51,529 nucleotides of DNA from Acidimicrobiia bacterium (GCA_024762335.1 JANTHO010000011.1:1-51529); one strand, 5' to 3'; shown: positions 18,850 through 27,817, counted from the first letter of the stretch. Made by a program: numbers and translations. Notes: generated from the sequence alone by a model not told the origin.

Positions 18850-19155
18850 TCATCCCTTCAGCTCCGACAGTTCATCCACGTTCGCCGTCGCCCGGCGTCG
18901 GAACACGGCGACGAGGATCGCCAGTCCGATCGTGACCTCCGCTGCGGCGACCACCATCACGAAGAGCGCTGCGACCTGTCCTTCGACAAGACCGAGTTCA
19001 GTCCCTGCGGCGATGAAGGTGAGGTTCACCGAGTTCAGCATCAGTTCGACCGACATGAACATCACGAGTGCGTTGCGTCGGGTCAGCACGCCGGCCGCAC
19101 CGATCGCGAACAGCACCGCTGCGAGGCTCATGTACCAGCCGATGGTGACGGTCAT
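18850..19155 (-). CDS. nuoK: NADH-quinone oxidoreductase subunit K, cluster 2
   Basis: A 101-residue three-helix subunit with the family core GVLTRRNALVMFMSVELMLNSVNL and the second glutamate in VVAAAEVTIGLAIL. ATG at 19155-19153 overlaps the nuoJ stop by four bases. It ends four bases before nuoL. The protein is the same length as the cluster-1 NuoK and ends similarly (ANVDEL), which shows clear paralogy of the two clusters. Confidence 0.95.
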   Translation of the reverse strand: MTVTIGWYMSLAAVLFAIGAAGVLTRRNALVMFMSVELMLNSVNLTFIAAGTELGLVEGQVAALFVMVVAAAEVTIGLAILVAVFRRRATANVDELSELKG

Positions 19156-19691
19156 TGCCCCTCCTCCGACTCGGTCTCACGCAACTGCGGTGTGCCGAAC
19201 ATGGCGAGCGCCACGGTGCCGACGGCGGCGATGGTGAGGAGGAACACCGTCGCGAGGAACGCGACGGTCCAGGTGCCGAAGAGGGCATCGGACACCGTCT
19301 CGATCGTTCCGTTGAGATCCGGGGCGCTGAACGCGGTGTTGCCGGTGATCCAGGCCTGGCGACCGGCCATGATGATGACTCCGGCGAGGCCGAGACCGAT
19401 GACGACGGTGAGGCCCCGCTGGAACGGGATCGTCTCCGCCGTGTCCTCCTTCTTGTCGACGCCGATCATCATGATGACGAACAGGAAGAGGGTCATGACG
19501 GCGCCGGCGTATACGAGGATCTGGACGACCGCGACGAAGTGCGCGTCGAGCAGGATGTAGAACAGCGCCATCGTGAACATCGTGGTGAGCAGACCCATCG
19601 CCGAGTAGACGGGGTTCTTGGCGGTCACCATGACGATCGCACCTGCGAGTGCCACGGCGGCGAAGATGATGAAGAGAACGACCTCAGTCAT
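19152..19691 (-). CDS. nuoJ: NADH-quinone oxidoreductase subunit J, cluster 2
   Basis: A 179-residue membrane subunit. The NuoJ core is visible as FVAVVQILVYAGAVMTLFLFVIMMIGV. ATG at 19691-19689 gives the normal N terminus MTEVVLFIIFAAVALAG and overlaps the nuoI stop by eight bases. The same frame stays open upstream through the heptamer array, giving a spurious Lys/Arg/Gln-rich extension that is not part of the protein. The N-terminal position of this gene right after the array means that its translation depends on where nuoI ends. Confidence 0.93.
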   Translation of the reverse strand: MTEVVLFIIFAAVALAGAIVMVTAKNPVYSAMGLLTTMFTMALFYILLDAHFVAVVQILVYAGAVMTLFLFVIMMIGVDKKEDTAETIPFQRGLTVVIGLGLAGVIIMAGRQAWITGNTAFSAPDLNGTIETVSDALFGTWTVAFLATVFLLTIAAVGTVALAMFGTPQLRETESEEGQ

Positions 19692-20415
19692 CGGTCCCCT
19701 CCTCACCGTCGCCTCTTGGCTCTTGGTTCTTGGTTCTTGGCTCTTGGCTCTTGGTTCTTGCCTCTTGACTCTTGACTCTTGACTCTTGACTCTCGCCTCT
19801 TGCCTCTTGCGCAGGTTCCGCCGGGGCGAGTCCGCCCATGCGTGCACTCGGCGACCATGCTTCAACACCTTCGAATTCGGCCCGTCCGGACGGAGAGGTC
19901 GCCCGAAGCCAGCCGTCGCCGAGACGCAGCTCCTTGATGTCGATGAGCGGCGTGTCGGGCAGCGGATGGTTCGGCGTGCCGTCCGGCTCGACGAGCAGCA
20001 CGTCCTTGGTGAAGATGCCTTCCTGACGATCCGAGACGGACATCTCGAAGAGATGCGTCATCGTGATCGCCTCCGTGGGACACGCTTCGACGCACATCCC
20101 GCAGAAGATGCAGCGCAGCATGTTGATCTCGTAGACGAAACCGAAACGCTCCCCGGGGCTGACCGGGTCGTCCGGCGGGTTGTCTTCGCCGCGCACGTAG
20201 ATGCATCGGGCCGGGCACACGCTCGCGCAGAGTTCGCACCCGATGCACTTCTCCATGCCGTCCGGATAGCGGTTGAGGGCATGACGGCCGTGGAAGCGCT
20301 GCGGCTTGACCCGCTTCTCCTTCGGATAGCGCGTCGTCAGCTTCGGCTTGAACATCTGACGCCATGTCACGGTGAAGCCCCGCCAAGGGCCGAGGAGATC
20401 TGCGAACCAGCTCAT
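19684..20415 (-). CDS. nuoI: NADH-quinone oxidoreductase subunit I, cluster 2, with repeat-encoded C-terminal tail
   Basis: A 243-residue protein, about 75 residues longer than the cluster-1 NuoI. Both [4Fe-4S] ligand sets are intact: CIGCELCASVCP and CIFCGMCVEACP, followed by the usual EAITMTHLFEMS. The ordinary fold ends near residue 195. The remaining tail is hydrophilic and repeats a seven-residue pattern (S-Q-E-x-R-x-K), because a tandem array of seven-base units encodes it (19711-19808). Seven is not a multiple of three, so a change of one unit would alter the frame of the last codons and the stop, which overlaps nuoJ. The tail has no known role. ATG at 20415-20413. Confidence 0.93.
   Translation of the reverse strand: MSWFADLLGPWRGFTVTWRQMFKPKLTTRYPKEKRVKPQRFHGRHALNRYPDGMEKCIGCELCASVCPARCIYVRGEDNPPDDPVSPGERFGFVYEINMLRCIFCGMCVEACPTEAITMTHLFEMSVSDRQEGIFTKDVLLVEPDGTPNHPLPDTPLIDIKELRLGDGWLRATSPSGRAEFEGVEAWSPSARMGGLAPAEPAQEARGESQESRVKSQEARTKSQEPRTKNQEPRGDGEEGTDD
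19711..19808. repeat. Heptanucleotide tandem array, 14 units, inside nuoI
   Basis: Fourteen consecutive seven-base units of consensus G-N-Y-T-C-T-T on the plus strand run without a break: ggctctt, ggttctt, gcctctt and gactctt are the main variants, and one unit ends in C. The array is 98 bases, lies within the 3' end of nuoI and ends 19 bases upstream of the nuoJ start codon. No reading frame of the array contains a stop. Heptameric short tandem repeats of this kind are well known in cyanobacteria but are not expected in a core respiratory gene. Confidence 0.95.
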
Positions 20416-20428
20416 CGTCGTACTCCCC

Positions 20429-21469
20429 TCATGCCCACGGCAACCCGAATCGGCGGATCCCGACGGCGATCATCGCGAGGATGATCCATGCCAGCGAAAC
20501 GGGAATGAGGCGTTTCCACCCGAAACTCATCAGCTGGTCGTACCGCAATCTGGGCAGCGTTCCACGCACCCAGATGAACAGGAACACGATGGCGAACGTC
20601 TTTGCGAAGAAGTAGATCACGGGGAGGATCCATTGGACGACGGTCGGTCCGAACACCGGGCCTTGCCATCCGCCGAAGAAGAACACGACCGTGAGAGCGG
20701 ACATATTGAACAGGTTGATGTATTCGGCGAGGAAGAACAATGCGAAGCGGAACCCCGAGTACTCGGTGTGGAAGCCGCCGACGATCTCCTGTTCGGCTTC
20801 GACGAGGTCGAACGGTGCACGGTTCGTCTCGGCGAACATGGCGATGACGAACACGACGAAGGACGGGAGAAGCACGATATTCCACGCCGGGAGGAACCCG
20901 AAGTAGGTCGCTCCCTGCGCTTCGACGATGCCGGCGAGCGACGTGGTGCCGTTGAACATGATCACCGGGACGAGGGCGAGGCCCATCGCCGCCTCGTACG
21001 AGATCATCTGCGCCGCCGAACGCACCGAACCGATGAGCGGGTATTTCGAACCGGACGACCATCCCGCGAGAGCGATCGCGTAGACCGCCATCGAGGACAT
21101 GGCGAGCACGTAGAGAACTCCAACGTTGAGGTCGGTGACCTGGAGGGTGTACTCGGTTCCGCCGATCGTGATCGGTGCTCCGATCGGGACAACGAGGAAG
21201 ATCAGGAGTGCCGGTACGAGCGCCATGATGGGCGCCGCCAGATAGAGCCAGACTTCGACCCGGTCCGGCGTCATCGACTCCTTGAAGATCAGTTTCAGAC
21301 CATCGGCGAGCGTCTGGAGGATCCCGAGCGGCCCCGCCCGTGTCGGTCCGAGGCGGTTCTGCATGAACGCCACGATCCGGCGCTCCGCCCAGACGAGGAT
21401 GAGAACGACTGTGAACAGCAGGGCGAAGGCGATGACCGTCTTTACGGCTGCGACGATGAAGTCTTCCAT
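20429..21469 (-). CDS. nuoH: NADH-quinone oxidoreductase subunit H, cluster 2
   Basis: A 346-residue membrane subunit. Motifs are WAERRIVAFMQNRLGPTRAGPLGILQTLADGLKLIFKE (conserved RxGP loop), GWSSGSKYPLIGSVRSAAQMISYE and AETNRAPFDLVEAEQEIVGGFHTEYSGF, the quinone-channel acidic loop. The last is the textbook NuoH form, whereas the cluster-1 protein has [22 protein letters not shown], so the two belong to different NuoH lineages. ATG at 21469-21467 overlaps the nuoG stop by one base. It ends 13 bases before nuoI. Confidence 0.96.
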   Translation of the reverse strand: MEDFIVAAVKTVIAFALLFTVVLILVWAERRIVAFMQNRLGPTRAGPLGILQTLADGLKLIFKESMTPDRVEVWLYLAAPIMALVPALLIFLVVPIGAPITIGGTEYTLQVTDLNVGVLYVLAMSSMAVYAIALAGWSSGSKYPLIGSVRSAAQMISYEAAMGLALVPVIMFNGTTSLAGIVEAQGATYFGFLPAWNIVLLPSFVVFVIAMFAETNRAPFDLVEAEQEIVGGFHTEYSGFRFALFFLAEYINLFNMSALTVVFFFGGWQGPVFGPTVVQWILPVIYFFAKTFAIVFLFIWVRGTLPRLRYDQLMSFGWKRLIPVSLAWIILAMIAVGIRRFGLPWA

Positions 21470-23907
21470 CAGGCGTCACCTCCTCGCACGGCGTCGATCC
21501 GCAGCGTTCCGACGGCGCCGAGACCGGCCGTTGACGCGAGGTTGAACGGGACATAGACGGTGCCTTCAACGAGGCTCGGGTCGATCACGACGGGGAGCGT
21601 GACTTCGCCGTCGACGGTGAGCGTGATCAGATCGCCTTCGGCCAGAGCAAGCACCGACGCGTCGCGGGGGTGCAGATGGGCGGCGGCCGCCGGTGCGAGA
21701 CCGGCGATGCCGGAACTGTGGCGGACGATCACGCCATCGTCGTAGAGAACCCTGGCCGTGTGCAGGATCCGGTGTCCGGAGACGATCGGGACGCTGCGAT
21801 CGACGGGGGTGTACTCGAGCGGCTGGGATCCATCGGCCGTCGGAAGAACGAACCCGTCGCGTCCCTCGCCCCACGAGAGACGATCCCACGCCACGCCGGC
21901 GTAGGCGGGGGCGACACGGGTGATCTCATCCCCGACGGCTTCGGCCGATGCTGCACCGAACTCGGATCCCATCGCCAATGCGAGATCGTCGATGATCGAC
22001 CAGACCGGACGGGCCATGCCGGAGGGTGGGACGATCCGGTTGATCTTCTGGACGCGTCCTTCGATGTTCGTCGCCGTTCCCTCGACTTCGCCGAGACCGG
22101 CGACCGGGAAGATCACGTCGGCGTAAGCGGCCGAGTCGGACATGAACATCTCGAATGCCACGATGAATTCGGCGGAGTCGAGGCCGGCTCTCGCCACCGA
22201 CGGGGTGGGATGGTCCCGCACGGGGTCGGCGCCGTTGAGAACGAGAGCACCCAGTTCACCTTCGGCGAGGCCGGTAAGGATTCCGGTGGCGTCGAGGCCC
22301 GGACCCTCCGGCAACGAACCCCACGCTGCTTCGAGGGCGGAGCGTCCCGAGGCATCGTCGACATCGACCCTCCCGGGGAGCAGCGTCGGGGCGACGCCCA
22401 TGTCGAGGGCGCCGAACACGTTGCCTCTGCGCAGCAGCGGCATGACCTTGGCGTCCGGCAGGTCGACGGCGAACGCAGCGACGGCCTCGGCCAGGTCTGG
22501 ATCCTCTCCGAGACCGGCCCGGCCCACGAGCGCCACCACCGGACCTTCGGAGAGCGTGTCACGAACCGCGGCGTAGTCGCCGTCGCCGGCCGCGAGCTTG
22601 CGGAGCAGGTCGGGTCCCGTTCCCGGTCTGTAGGTGATGCTGTGGGTGGCGACACCGTCGAGGCCGGTGCGCCTCGGATGAACGATGACGAGCTTGGCGC
22701 CCAGATGCGTCGCGGCTCTCCGGACCCGCAGATAGAGCACCGGGAGCTCTTCTTTCAGGTCCGGGCCCCAGAGGAGAATCGTCTTCGCCGTTTCGAGATC
22801 GCCGATCTCGGCACGGGGGGTGACGGCCGCGGCGAACTTCGCATCGAGTCCGTCACCGACCTGCGCATCGAGATGCGGGGTACCGACGACGGAGCGGAGG
22901 AACTTCGAGAACGCGTATGCGTCTTCGTTGGTGGAGCGTGCTCCGCCGATGCCGGCGACCTTCGCTCCGTCGAACGATCCGAGCCGTTCGCCGACGAGGC
23001 TGATCGCCTCCGCCCACGTGGCTTCCCGGAAGTCGCCGTTCTCTCTGATGAGCGGCCTCGTGATCCGGTCCTCTGCGTAGATGTGATCGTGGACGAAGCG
23101 GTCCTTGTCGGAGAGCCAGCCGTGGTTCGTGGCGTCGTTGTCCACGCCGTAGATCCGGATGATCTCGTTCTGACTTGCCTGGACCGAGACCTTCGAGTGG
23201 ATGGTGTCGACGAGGGACACGGACTCGACGGCTTCGAGATCCCACGGGCGGGCCTTGAACCGGTACGGCTTGGCCGTGAGCGCACCCACCGGACAGATCT
23301 GCACCGTGTTGCCGGAGAAGTATGAGGCGAACGGCTCGTCCGGGAAGGTGATGACCTGGACGTAGTTGCCCCGGTCCTTGAACTCGATGAGCGGATCGCC
23401 CGAGATGTCCTCGGAGAACCGGGTGCATCGTGAGCACAGGATGCAGCGTTCCCGGTCGAGGAGGATGAGGTCGGAGATGTCGATCGGCTTCTCGAAGTGC
23501 CGTTTCTCTTCGACGTAACGCGACTCTCCTGCGCCGAAGGCGAAGGCTTGATCCTGGAGCGGGCATTCCCCGCCCTTGTCGCAGACCGGACAGTCGAGCG
23601 GATGGTTGGCGAGCAGGAATTCGAGGACGCCGGCCTGGGCCTTTTCGACGGTGTCCGACTTGGTGTGGACGACCATGCCGTCGCCGACCGGTGTCGTGCA
23701 CGACGGGACCAGCGCCGTTCCCCGTGGTCCTTCGACTTCGACGAGGCAGGCACGGCACATGCCGGCCGGTTCCAGGCGCGAGTGGTAGCAGAACCGGGGG
23801 ATGTAGGTCCCTGCCTTCTGGGCTGCTTCGATGAGCGGCTGACCGGCAGCGACGTCGACGTCGACGCCGTCGAGGTTGATCGTCACGGTGGCTGGCTTAT
23901 CGGCCAT
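21469..23907 (-). CDS. nuoG: NADH-quinone oxidoreductase subunit G, cluster 2
   Basis: An 812-residue iron-sulphur subunit of the NADH-oxidising module. N1b ligands are in CYHSRLEPAGMCRACLVEV plus a later Cys (VPSCTTPV). N5 ligands are in HPLDCPVCDKGGECPLQ (His plus three Cys). N4 ligands are in CILCSRCTRF plus CPVGAL. The C-terminal half is the molybdopterin-oxidoreductase-like domain. The Cys set for the extra cluster N7 is absent: the place where it would sit reads VDTIHSKVSVQ ... GWLSDKDRF. ATG at 23907-23905 gives MADKPATVTINLDG; it overlaps nuoF by 11 bases. Only cluster 2 has this gene. Confidence 0.95.
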   Translation of the reverse strand: MADKPATVTINLDGVDVDVAAGQPLIEAAQKAGTYIPRFCYHSRLEPAGMCRACLVEVEGPRGTALVPSCTTPVGDGMVVHTKSDTVEKAQAGVLEFLLANHPLDCPVCDKGGECPLQDQAFAFGAGESRYVEEKRHFEKPIDISDLILLDRERCILCSRCTRFSEDISGDPLIEFKDRGNYVQVITFPDEPFASYFSGNTVQICPVGALTAKPYRFKARPWDLEAVESVSLVDTIHSKVSVQASQNEIIRIYGVDNDATNHGWLSDKDRFVHDHIYAEDRITRPLIRENGDFREATWAEAISLVGERLGSFDGAKVAGIGGARSTNEDAYAFSKFLRSVVGTPHLDAQVGDGLDAKFAAAVTPRAEIGDLETAKTILLWGPDLKEELPVLYLRVRRAATHLGAKLVIVHPRRTGLDGVATHSITYRPGTGPDLLRKLAAGDGDYAAVRDTLSEGPVVALVGRAGLGEDPDLAEAVAAFAVDLPDAKVMPLLRRGNVFGALDMGVAPTLLPGRVDVDDASGRSALEAAWGSLPEGPGLDATGILTGLAEGELGALVLNGADPVRDHPTPSVARAGLDSAEFIVAFEMFMSDSAAYADVIFPVAGLGEVEGTATNIEGRVQKINRIVPPSGMARPVWSIIDDLALAMGSEFGAASAEAVGDEITRVAPAYAGVAWDRLSWGEGRDGFVLPTADGSQPLEYTPVDRSVPIVSGHRILHTARVLYDDGVIVRHSSGIAGLAPAAAAHLHPRDASVLALAEGDLITLTVDGEVTLPVVIDPSLVEGTVYVPFNLASTAGLGAVGTLRIDAVRGGDA

Positions 23908-25201
23908 CGGCCACCTCCCCATGTCCGCCCGGGATCATGGCTTCGACTTCGTCCCGGAAGTACCGCATCATCGAAACGACCGGCGCCGTCGCCGACGGGC
24001 CGAGTGGACAGATCGTCGTCATCGCCGGTGGCCAACGCAGCCCGGGGCTAATGTTGTCCGACACGTCGAGCAGCAGGCCGATGTCTTCCGGCCGTCCGTA
24101 CCCATCGAGGATCCTGGCGAGGATGCGTTCGAGCCACGTGGTGCCTTCGCGACACGGCGTGCACTGTCCGCAGGATTCGTGGGAGAAGAAGCGAACGAGC
24201 CGATGCGCCGCACCGACGACGTTGGTGGAGTCGTTCATGACGATGACGGCGCCGGATCCGATCATGGAACCCTGCTTTGCGATGTCGTCGATCGTGACCG
24301 GCGTGTCGAGGTGCTCGGCCGGAACGAACCAGGGTGCGGATGCGCCGCCGGGAACCCATGCTTTCAGCTCGCGGTCGTCGAGGATGCCGCCGCCGATGTC
24401 GTAGATGAGGTCCCGCCAGGTGAGGCCCGCCACGACCTCGTAGTCGCCCGGCTTGTTGACGTGCCCGGACAGGGACATCACGCGCGTACCGGATGAGGTT
24501 TCGGGCCCGATCGCCGCGTATGTTGCCCCGCCGTTGTTGATGATCCAGGGCACGTTGGAGATCGTCTCAACGTTGTTGACGATCGTCGGTTTCGCGTACA
24601 GACCTTCGATGGCGGGGAACGGCGGCTTGATGCGCGGTTCGCCCCGTCGCCCTTCGAGGCTGGACAGCAACGCCGTCTCCTCGCCGCAGATGTATGCACC
24701 ACCGCCGAGGTGAACGGTCACATCGAGGTCGAATCCGGAGCCGAGGATGTCGTCCCCCAGATAGCCGGCTTCGTACGCTTCGTCGATCGCCCGCTGCAGA
24801 CGACGGGCCGGTTTCGGATACTCGCCGCGGATGTAGACGAACGCTTGGTGCACGTCGAGGGCGTATGCGGAAACGATGATGCCTTCGACGAGTTGATGCG
24901 GGTCGCGTTCGAGCAACATGCGGTCCTTGAAGGTCCCCGGCTCGGACTCGTCGCCGTTGATCACGAGGTATCGGGGTCGGGTGTCCGGCGGGAGGAATCC
25001 CCATTTGACGCCGGTGGGGAACGATGCTCCGCCGCGGCCCCGAATGTTCGACGCTTTGACTTCGGCGGCGACATCGGCCGGCTCCATCTTGGAGAGCGCC
25101 TTGCGCAGTGCCGTATATCCGCCCGTGTCGAGATAGCGGGCGATGGTGTTCGAGTCGGCCGGGTGGGCTTCCATACGGGAGAGCAGGATCTTGTCGGTCA
25201 T
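23897..25201 (-). CDS. nuoF: NADH-quinone oxidoreductase subunit F, cluster 2 (NADH/FMN)
   Basis: A 434-residue subunit that binds NADH, FMN and cluster N3. Visible signatures are NIRGRGGASFPTGVKW (glycine-rich FMN/NADH site), YLVINGDESEPGTFKDR, GAYICGEETALLSSLEG and the N3 ligands ESCGQCTPCREG with a further Cys in TTICPLG. It catalyses NADH oxidation by hydride transfer to FMN. ATG at 25201-25199 overlaps the nuoE stop. It is the only nuoF in the window, so any NADH use by the cluster-1 complex would have to borrow it. Confidence 0.97.
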   Translation of the reverse strand: MTDKILLSRMEAHPADSNTIARYLDTGGYTALRKALSKMEPADVAAEVKASNIRGRGGASFPTGVKWGFLPPDTRPRYLVINGDESEPGTFKDRMLLERDPHQLVEGIIVSAYALDVHQAFVYIRGEYPKPARRLQRAIDEAYEAGYLGDDILGSGFDLDVTVHLGGGAYICGEETALLSSLEGRRGEPRIKPPFPAIEGLYAKPTIVNNVETISNVPWIINNGGATYAAIGPETSSGTRVMSLSGHVNKPGDYEVVAGLTWRDLIYDIGGGILDDRELKAWVPGGASAPWFVPAEHLDTPVTIDDIAKQGSMIGSGAVIVMNDSTNVVGAAHRLVRFFSHESCGQCTPCREGTTWLERILARILDGYGRPEDIGLLLDVSDNISPGLRWPPAMTTICPLGPSATAPVVSMMRYFRDEVEAMIPGGHGEVADGR

Positions 25202-25821
25202 CGCTTCTCCCCTTTCGCCGTGCCGTACGGGGAGAAGGCCGGGAGCGGTGCGATGGCGCCTTCGATCTCCTTCGGACCCCAGTCGAACGAGGGGCGTCCG
25301 CCGAAGAGCAGTTGCATCTCGTCGCCGAACACGACTTCGGGTTTGGCCTCACGCAGCCACTTGATGAGGTCCCGTGCCTTGTCGGGTTCGAGGCCTTCGA
25401 TGAGCTCCCAGTTGACGGAGACGGCGGGTGCGCCGCCGCAGGCGCCGGAGCATTCGACGTGTTCGACCGAGATCAGCCCGTCCGGCGTCGTTTCGCCGTC
25501 GAGGACTCCCGCCTCTTCTTCGATGGCGGCAAGCACGTCGTCCGCACCGCGCAGATAGCACGAGATGGAGGTGCACACGGACACGACGTACTTGCCGACC
25601 GGTTCGCGGTAGTACATCGTGTAGAACGACGCGACCGACTGCACCTGCGCCGATGTGAGGCCGGTCAGTTCGGCGACTTCGCGCATCGCGTCGTTGGAGA
25701 CATAGCCGTGTTCGAGGGCGGCGATGTAGAGGAGCGGCATCACGGCGGATCGCTTTTCCGGGTACTTGCCGAGTACCTCTTCAGCCCGCTGCTGATTCTC
25801 GGTGCTCCAGGTGCTGCTCAT
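25198..25821 (-). CDS. nuoE: NADH-quinone oxidoreductase subunit E, cluster 2 (2Fe-2S)
   Basis: A 207-residue thioredoxin-like [2Fe-2S] subunit. The N1a ligands are visible as CTSISCYLRG and, 40 residues later, CSGACGGAP (C-x4-C ... C-x3-C). The helical N-terminal domain contains YVSNDAMREVAELTGLTSAQVQSVASFYTMY, typical of NuoE. ATG at 25821-25819 overlaps the nuoD stop by four bases, and the stop overlaps nuoF. A longer in-frame reading lacks family support. Confidence 0.95.
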   Translation of the reverse strand: MSSTWSTENQQRAEEVLGKYPEKRSAVMPLLYIAALEHGYVSNDAMREVAELTGLTSAQVQSVASFYTMYYREPVGKYVVSVCTSISCYLRGADDVLAAIEEEAGVLDGETTPDGLISVEHVECSGACGGAPAVSVNWELIEGLEPDKARDLIKWLREAKPEVVFGDEMQLLFGGRPSFDWGPKEIEGAIAPLPAFSPYGTAKGEKR

Positions 25822-27251
25822 CGGTCCACATCCCCCAGTACCGGATCGAGCGAAGCGAGCGTGGCGATCACGTCGGGGATGATCAGGTCGGTCATCATCA
25901 CCGGCAGCGCCTGGACGGTTGCGAACGAGGGGGTCCGGACGTGGAGACGCCACGGTTTCGATCCGCCCTTCGCCACCAGATACATGCCGAGCTCACCGCG
26001 CGGCGACTCGACGGCCTGGTAGGCCTCGCCCGGAGGAACCTTGAAACCTTCGCTGAAGATCTTGAAGTGATGGATGAGGGCCTCCATCGACTCGTCGATA
26101 CGTTTGCGCGGCGGTGGGGTGACCTTGCGGTCCTCGGTCCGGTAGTCGCCGGGCGGCATCGTTTCGAGAATCTGTTCGACGATCCTCATCGACTGGCGTA
26201 TCTCCTCCATGCGGACGAGGTACCGGTCGTGCGTGTCGCCGTACTTCCCCAGCGGCACGTCGAACTCGTACTGTTCGATCCCGCTGTACGGGAAGGCTTT
26301 GCGGAGATCGAAGTTCACCCCTGCCGCACGGGCGATGGGCCCGGTCGCCCCGTACGCCTGCGCCTCTTCGGGGGTGATGATGCCGACGCCCTGGGTGCGG
26401 TCGAGGAAGATCGGGTTCCCGTTCAGGAGGTCCTCGTAGTCGGTGAGACCGGCACGCACGATGTCGAGCGCCTCCTCGACATCCTCCTCCCAACCGGCCG
26501 GGAGGTCGGCGGCGACACCGCCGGGGCGGATGTAGTTGTGATTCATCCGCAGCCCCGTCACCTTTTCGAAGAAGGCGAGGATCGCTTCGCGTTCGCGGAA
26601 GCCGTAGATCATCATCGACAGGGCGCCGATGTCCATGCCGAACGTCGCGACCCAGATGAGGTGGCTGGCGATCCGGTTGAGTTCGGTCATCAGGACGCGG
26701 ATCGCCTGCGCCCGTGGCGGGATCTCGACACCGAGGAGTTGCTCGACGACGAGCGAGTAGCAGAGTTCGTTGTTGAGCGGTGAGAGGTAATCCATGCGGG
26801 TGACGTTCGTGCTTCCCTGCATGTACGACAGGGTCTCCGCCGTCTTCTCCATGCCGGTATGGAGGTAGCCGATGATGGGCTTGACCCGCCGGACCGTCTC
26901 GCCTTCGAGTTCCATGTGGAGACGGAGCACACCGTGGGTGGCCGGGTGCTGCGGACCCATGTTGATGATCTGCCGCTCGTCTTCGATGACCGTCGGCTCT
27001 TCCAGGTAGTCGTCGTCGACAACGAGACCGCGCTGGACTTCGACCGCCGGGTCGATGTCCCTCGGCAGAAGTTCCTGGGCGCCCTCGTCGGTCGAACCCG
27101 CCACCCAATCCGGTTCCTCGGTGCCCGCGACCCAGATGTCGTGGGCGCGACGACGCTCGACGGCGTCCAGTCCCTCGTCGGCCGCCTGGATCGGCGGTTC
27201 GAGCACCGGTGCCTCGGTATCACCCTCGACGTTGTGTGGTGTTTCGCTCAT
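25818..27251 (-). CDS. nuoD: NADH-quinone oxidoreductase subunit D, cluster 2, with long acidic N-terminal extension
   Basis: A 477-residue protein. The NuoD fold starts near residue 95 (INMGPQHPATHGVLRLHMELEG) and ends in the standard LASLDPVLGDVDR. Conserved helices TEIGYLHTGMEKTAE-like (here PIIGYLHTGMEKTAE) and MTELNRIASHLIW are present. The first 94 residues are acidic and Pro/Glu/Asp-rich with no recognised domain; the cluster-1 NuoD has only about 24 residues before the same core. The extension is real in the sense that it is in frame and begins at an ATG overlapping the nuoC stop; a start just before the core would lack any ribosome site. Confidence 0.95.
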   Translation of the reverse strand: MSETPHNVEGDTEAPVLEPPIQAADEGLDAVERRRAHDIWVAGTEEPDWVAGSTDEGAQELLPRDIDPAVEVQRGLVVDDDYLEEPTVIEDERQIINMGPQHPATHGVLRLHMELEGETVRRVKPIIGYLHTGMEKTAETLSYMQGSTNVTRMDYLSPLNNELCYSLVVEQLLGVEIPPRAQAIRVLMTELNRIASHLIWVATFGMDIGALSMMIYGFREREAILAFFEKVTGLRMNHNYIRPGGVAADLPAGWEEDVEEALDIVRAGLTDYEDLLNGNPIFLDRTQGVGIITPEEAQAYGATGPIARAAGVNFDLRKAFPYSGIEQYEFDVPLGKYGDTHDRYLVRMEEIRQSMRIVEQILETMPPGDYRTEDRKVTPPPRKRIDESMEALIHHFKIFSEGFKVPPGEAYQAVESPRGELGMYLVAKGGSKPWRLHVRTPSFATVQALPVMMTDLIIPDVIATLASLDPVLGDVDR

Positions 27252-27817
27252 GACGACTTGTGTGATCCTTTGAACTGCACCGGTACGGAACCGACGCTGT
27301 AGTCCTTGCGCAGCGGATGCCCGGTCCAGTCGTCGGGCAGCACGATGCGGGTCAGGTCCGTGTGACCTTCGAACACGATCCCCATCAGGTCCCAGGCTTC
27401 GCGTTCGTAGAAGTTCGCTCCGGCATACACCGGCGTGATCGAATCGAGCCTGGGATCGTCTCCCGGGAGACCGACCTTGATCATCAGCCGCTGCGTGTGC
27501 TGCATCGACAGCAGGTTGATGACGATGTCGTATCGCGGGTCCCGGTTGAGGTGGTCGACGGCGCACGTGTCGACGAACGTCTCGAAACCGGCGTCTTTGA
27601 CGGCGGTGACGAACGGGATGAGGTCCTCGCGTGCGACGTGTGCCGTGTCCTGGCGCGGTCCGGTGATCGGTTGGAAGGATGTGAACTCGACGGACGGGAA
27701 CGCCTCGGCGAGCGGGTCGAGGATCGGATCACCGGGCAGGGGACGTGCCTCCGTTTCCTGCTCAACGGTCTCGTCGACGTCGACCGCTTCCTCTTGTGGT
27801 GTGGTTTCTTCGGCCAT
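27248..27817 (-). CDS. nuoC: NADH-quinone oxidoreductase subunit C, cluster 2
   Basis: A 189-residue 30-kDa-type subunit. The family core is GANFYEREAWDLMGIVFEGHTDLTRIVLPDDWTGHPLRKDYSV. Its first 35 residues are strongly acidic ([20 protein letters not shown]), like the extension on the neighbouring NuoD. ATG at 27817-27815 overlaps the nuoB stop by one base; a GTG one codon earlier is also possible. It is coupled to nuoD by a four-base overlap. Confidence 0.94.
   Translation of the reverse strand: MAEETTPQEEAVDVDETVEQETEARPLPGDPILDPLAEAFPSVEFTSFQPITGPRQDTAHVAREDLIPFVTAVKDAGFETFVDTCAVDHLNRDPRYDIVINLLSMQHTQRLMIKVGLPGDDPRLDSITPVYAGANFYEREAWDLMGIVFEGHTDLTRIVLPDDWTGHPLRKDYSVGSVPVQFKGSHKSS

Noticed and set aside
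16962-18935. Long plus-strand frame opposite nuoL of cluster 2
   Set aside because: Shadow of nuoL with repetitive charged composition; no ribosome site or known domain.
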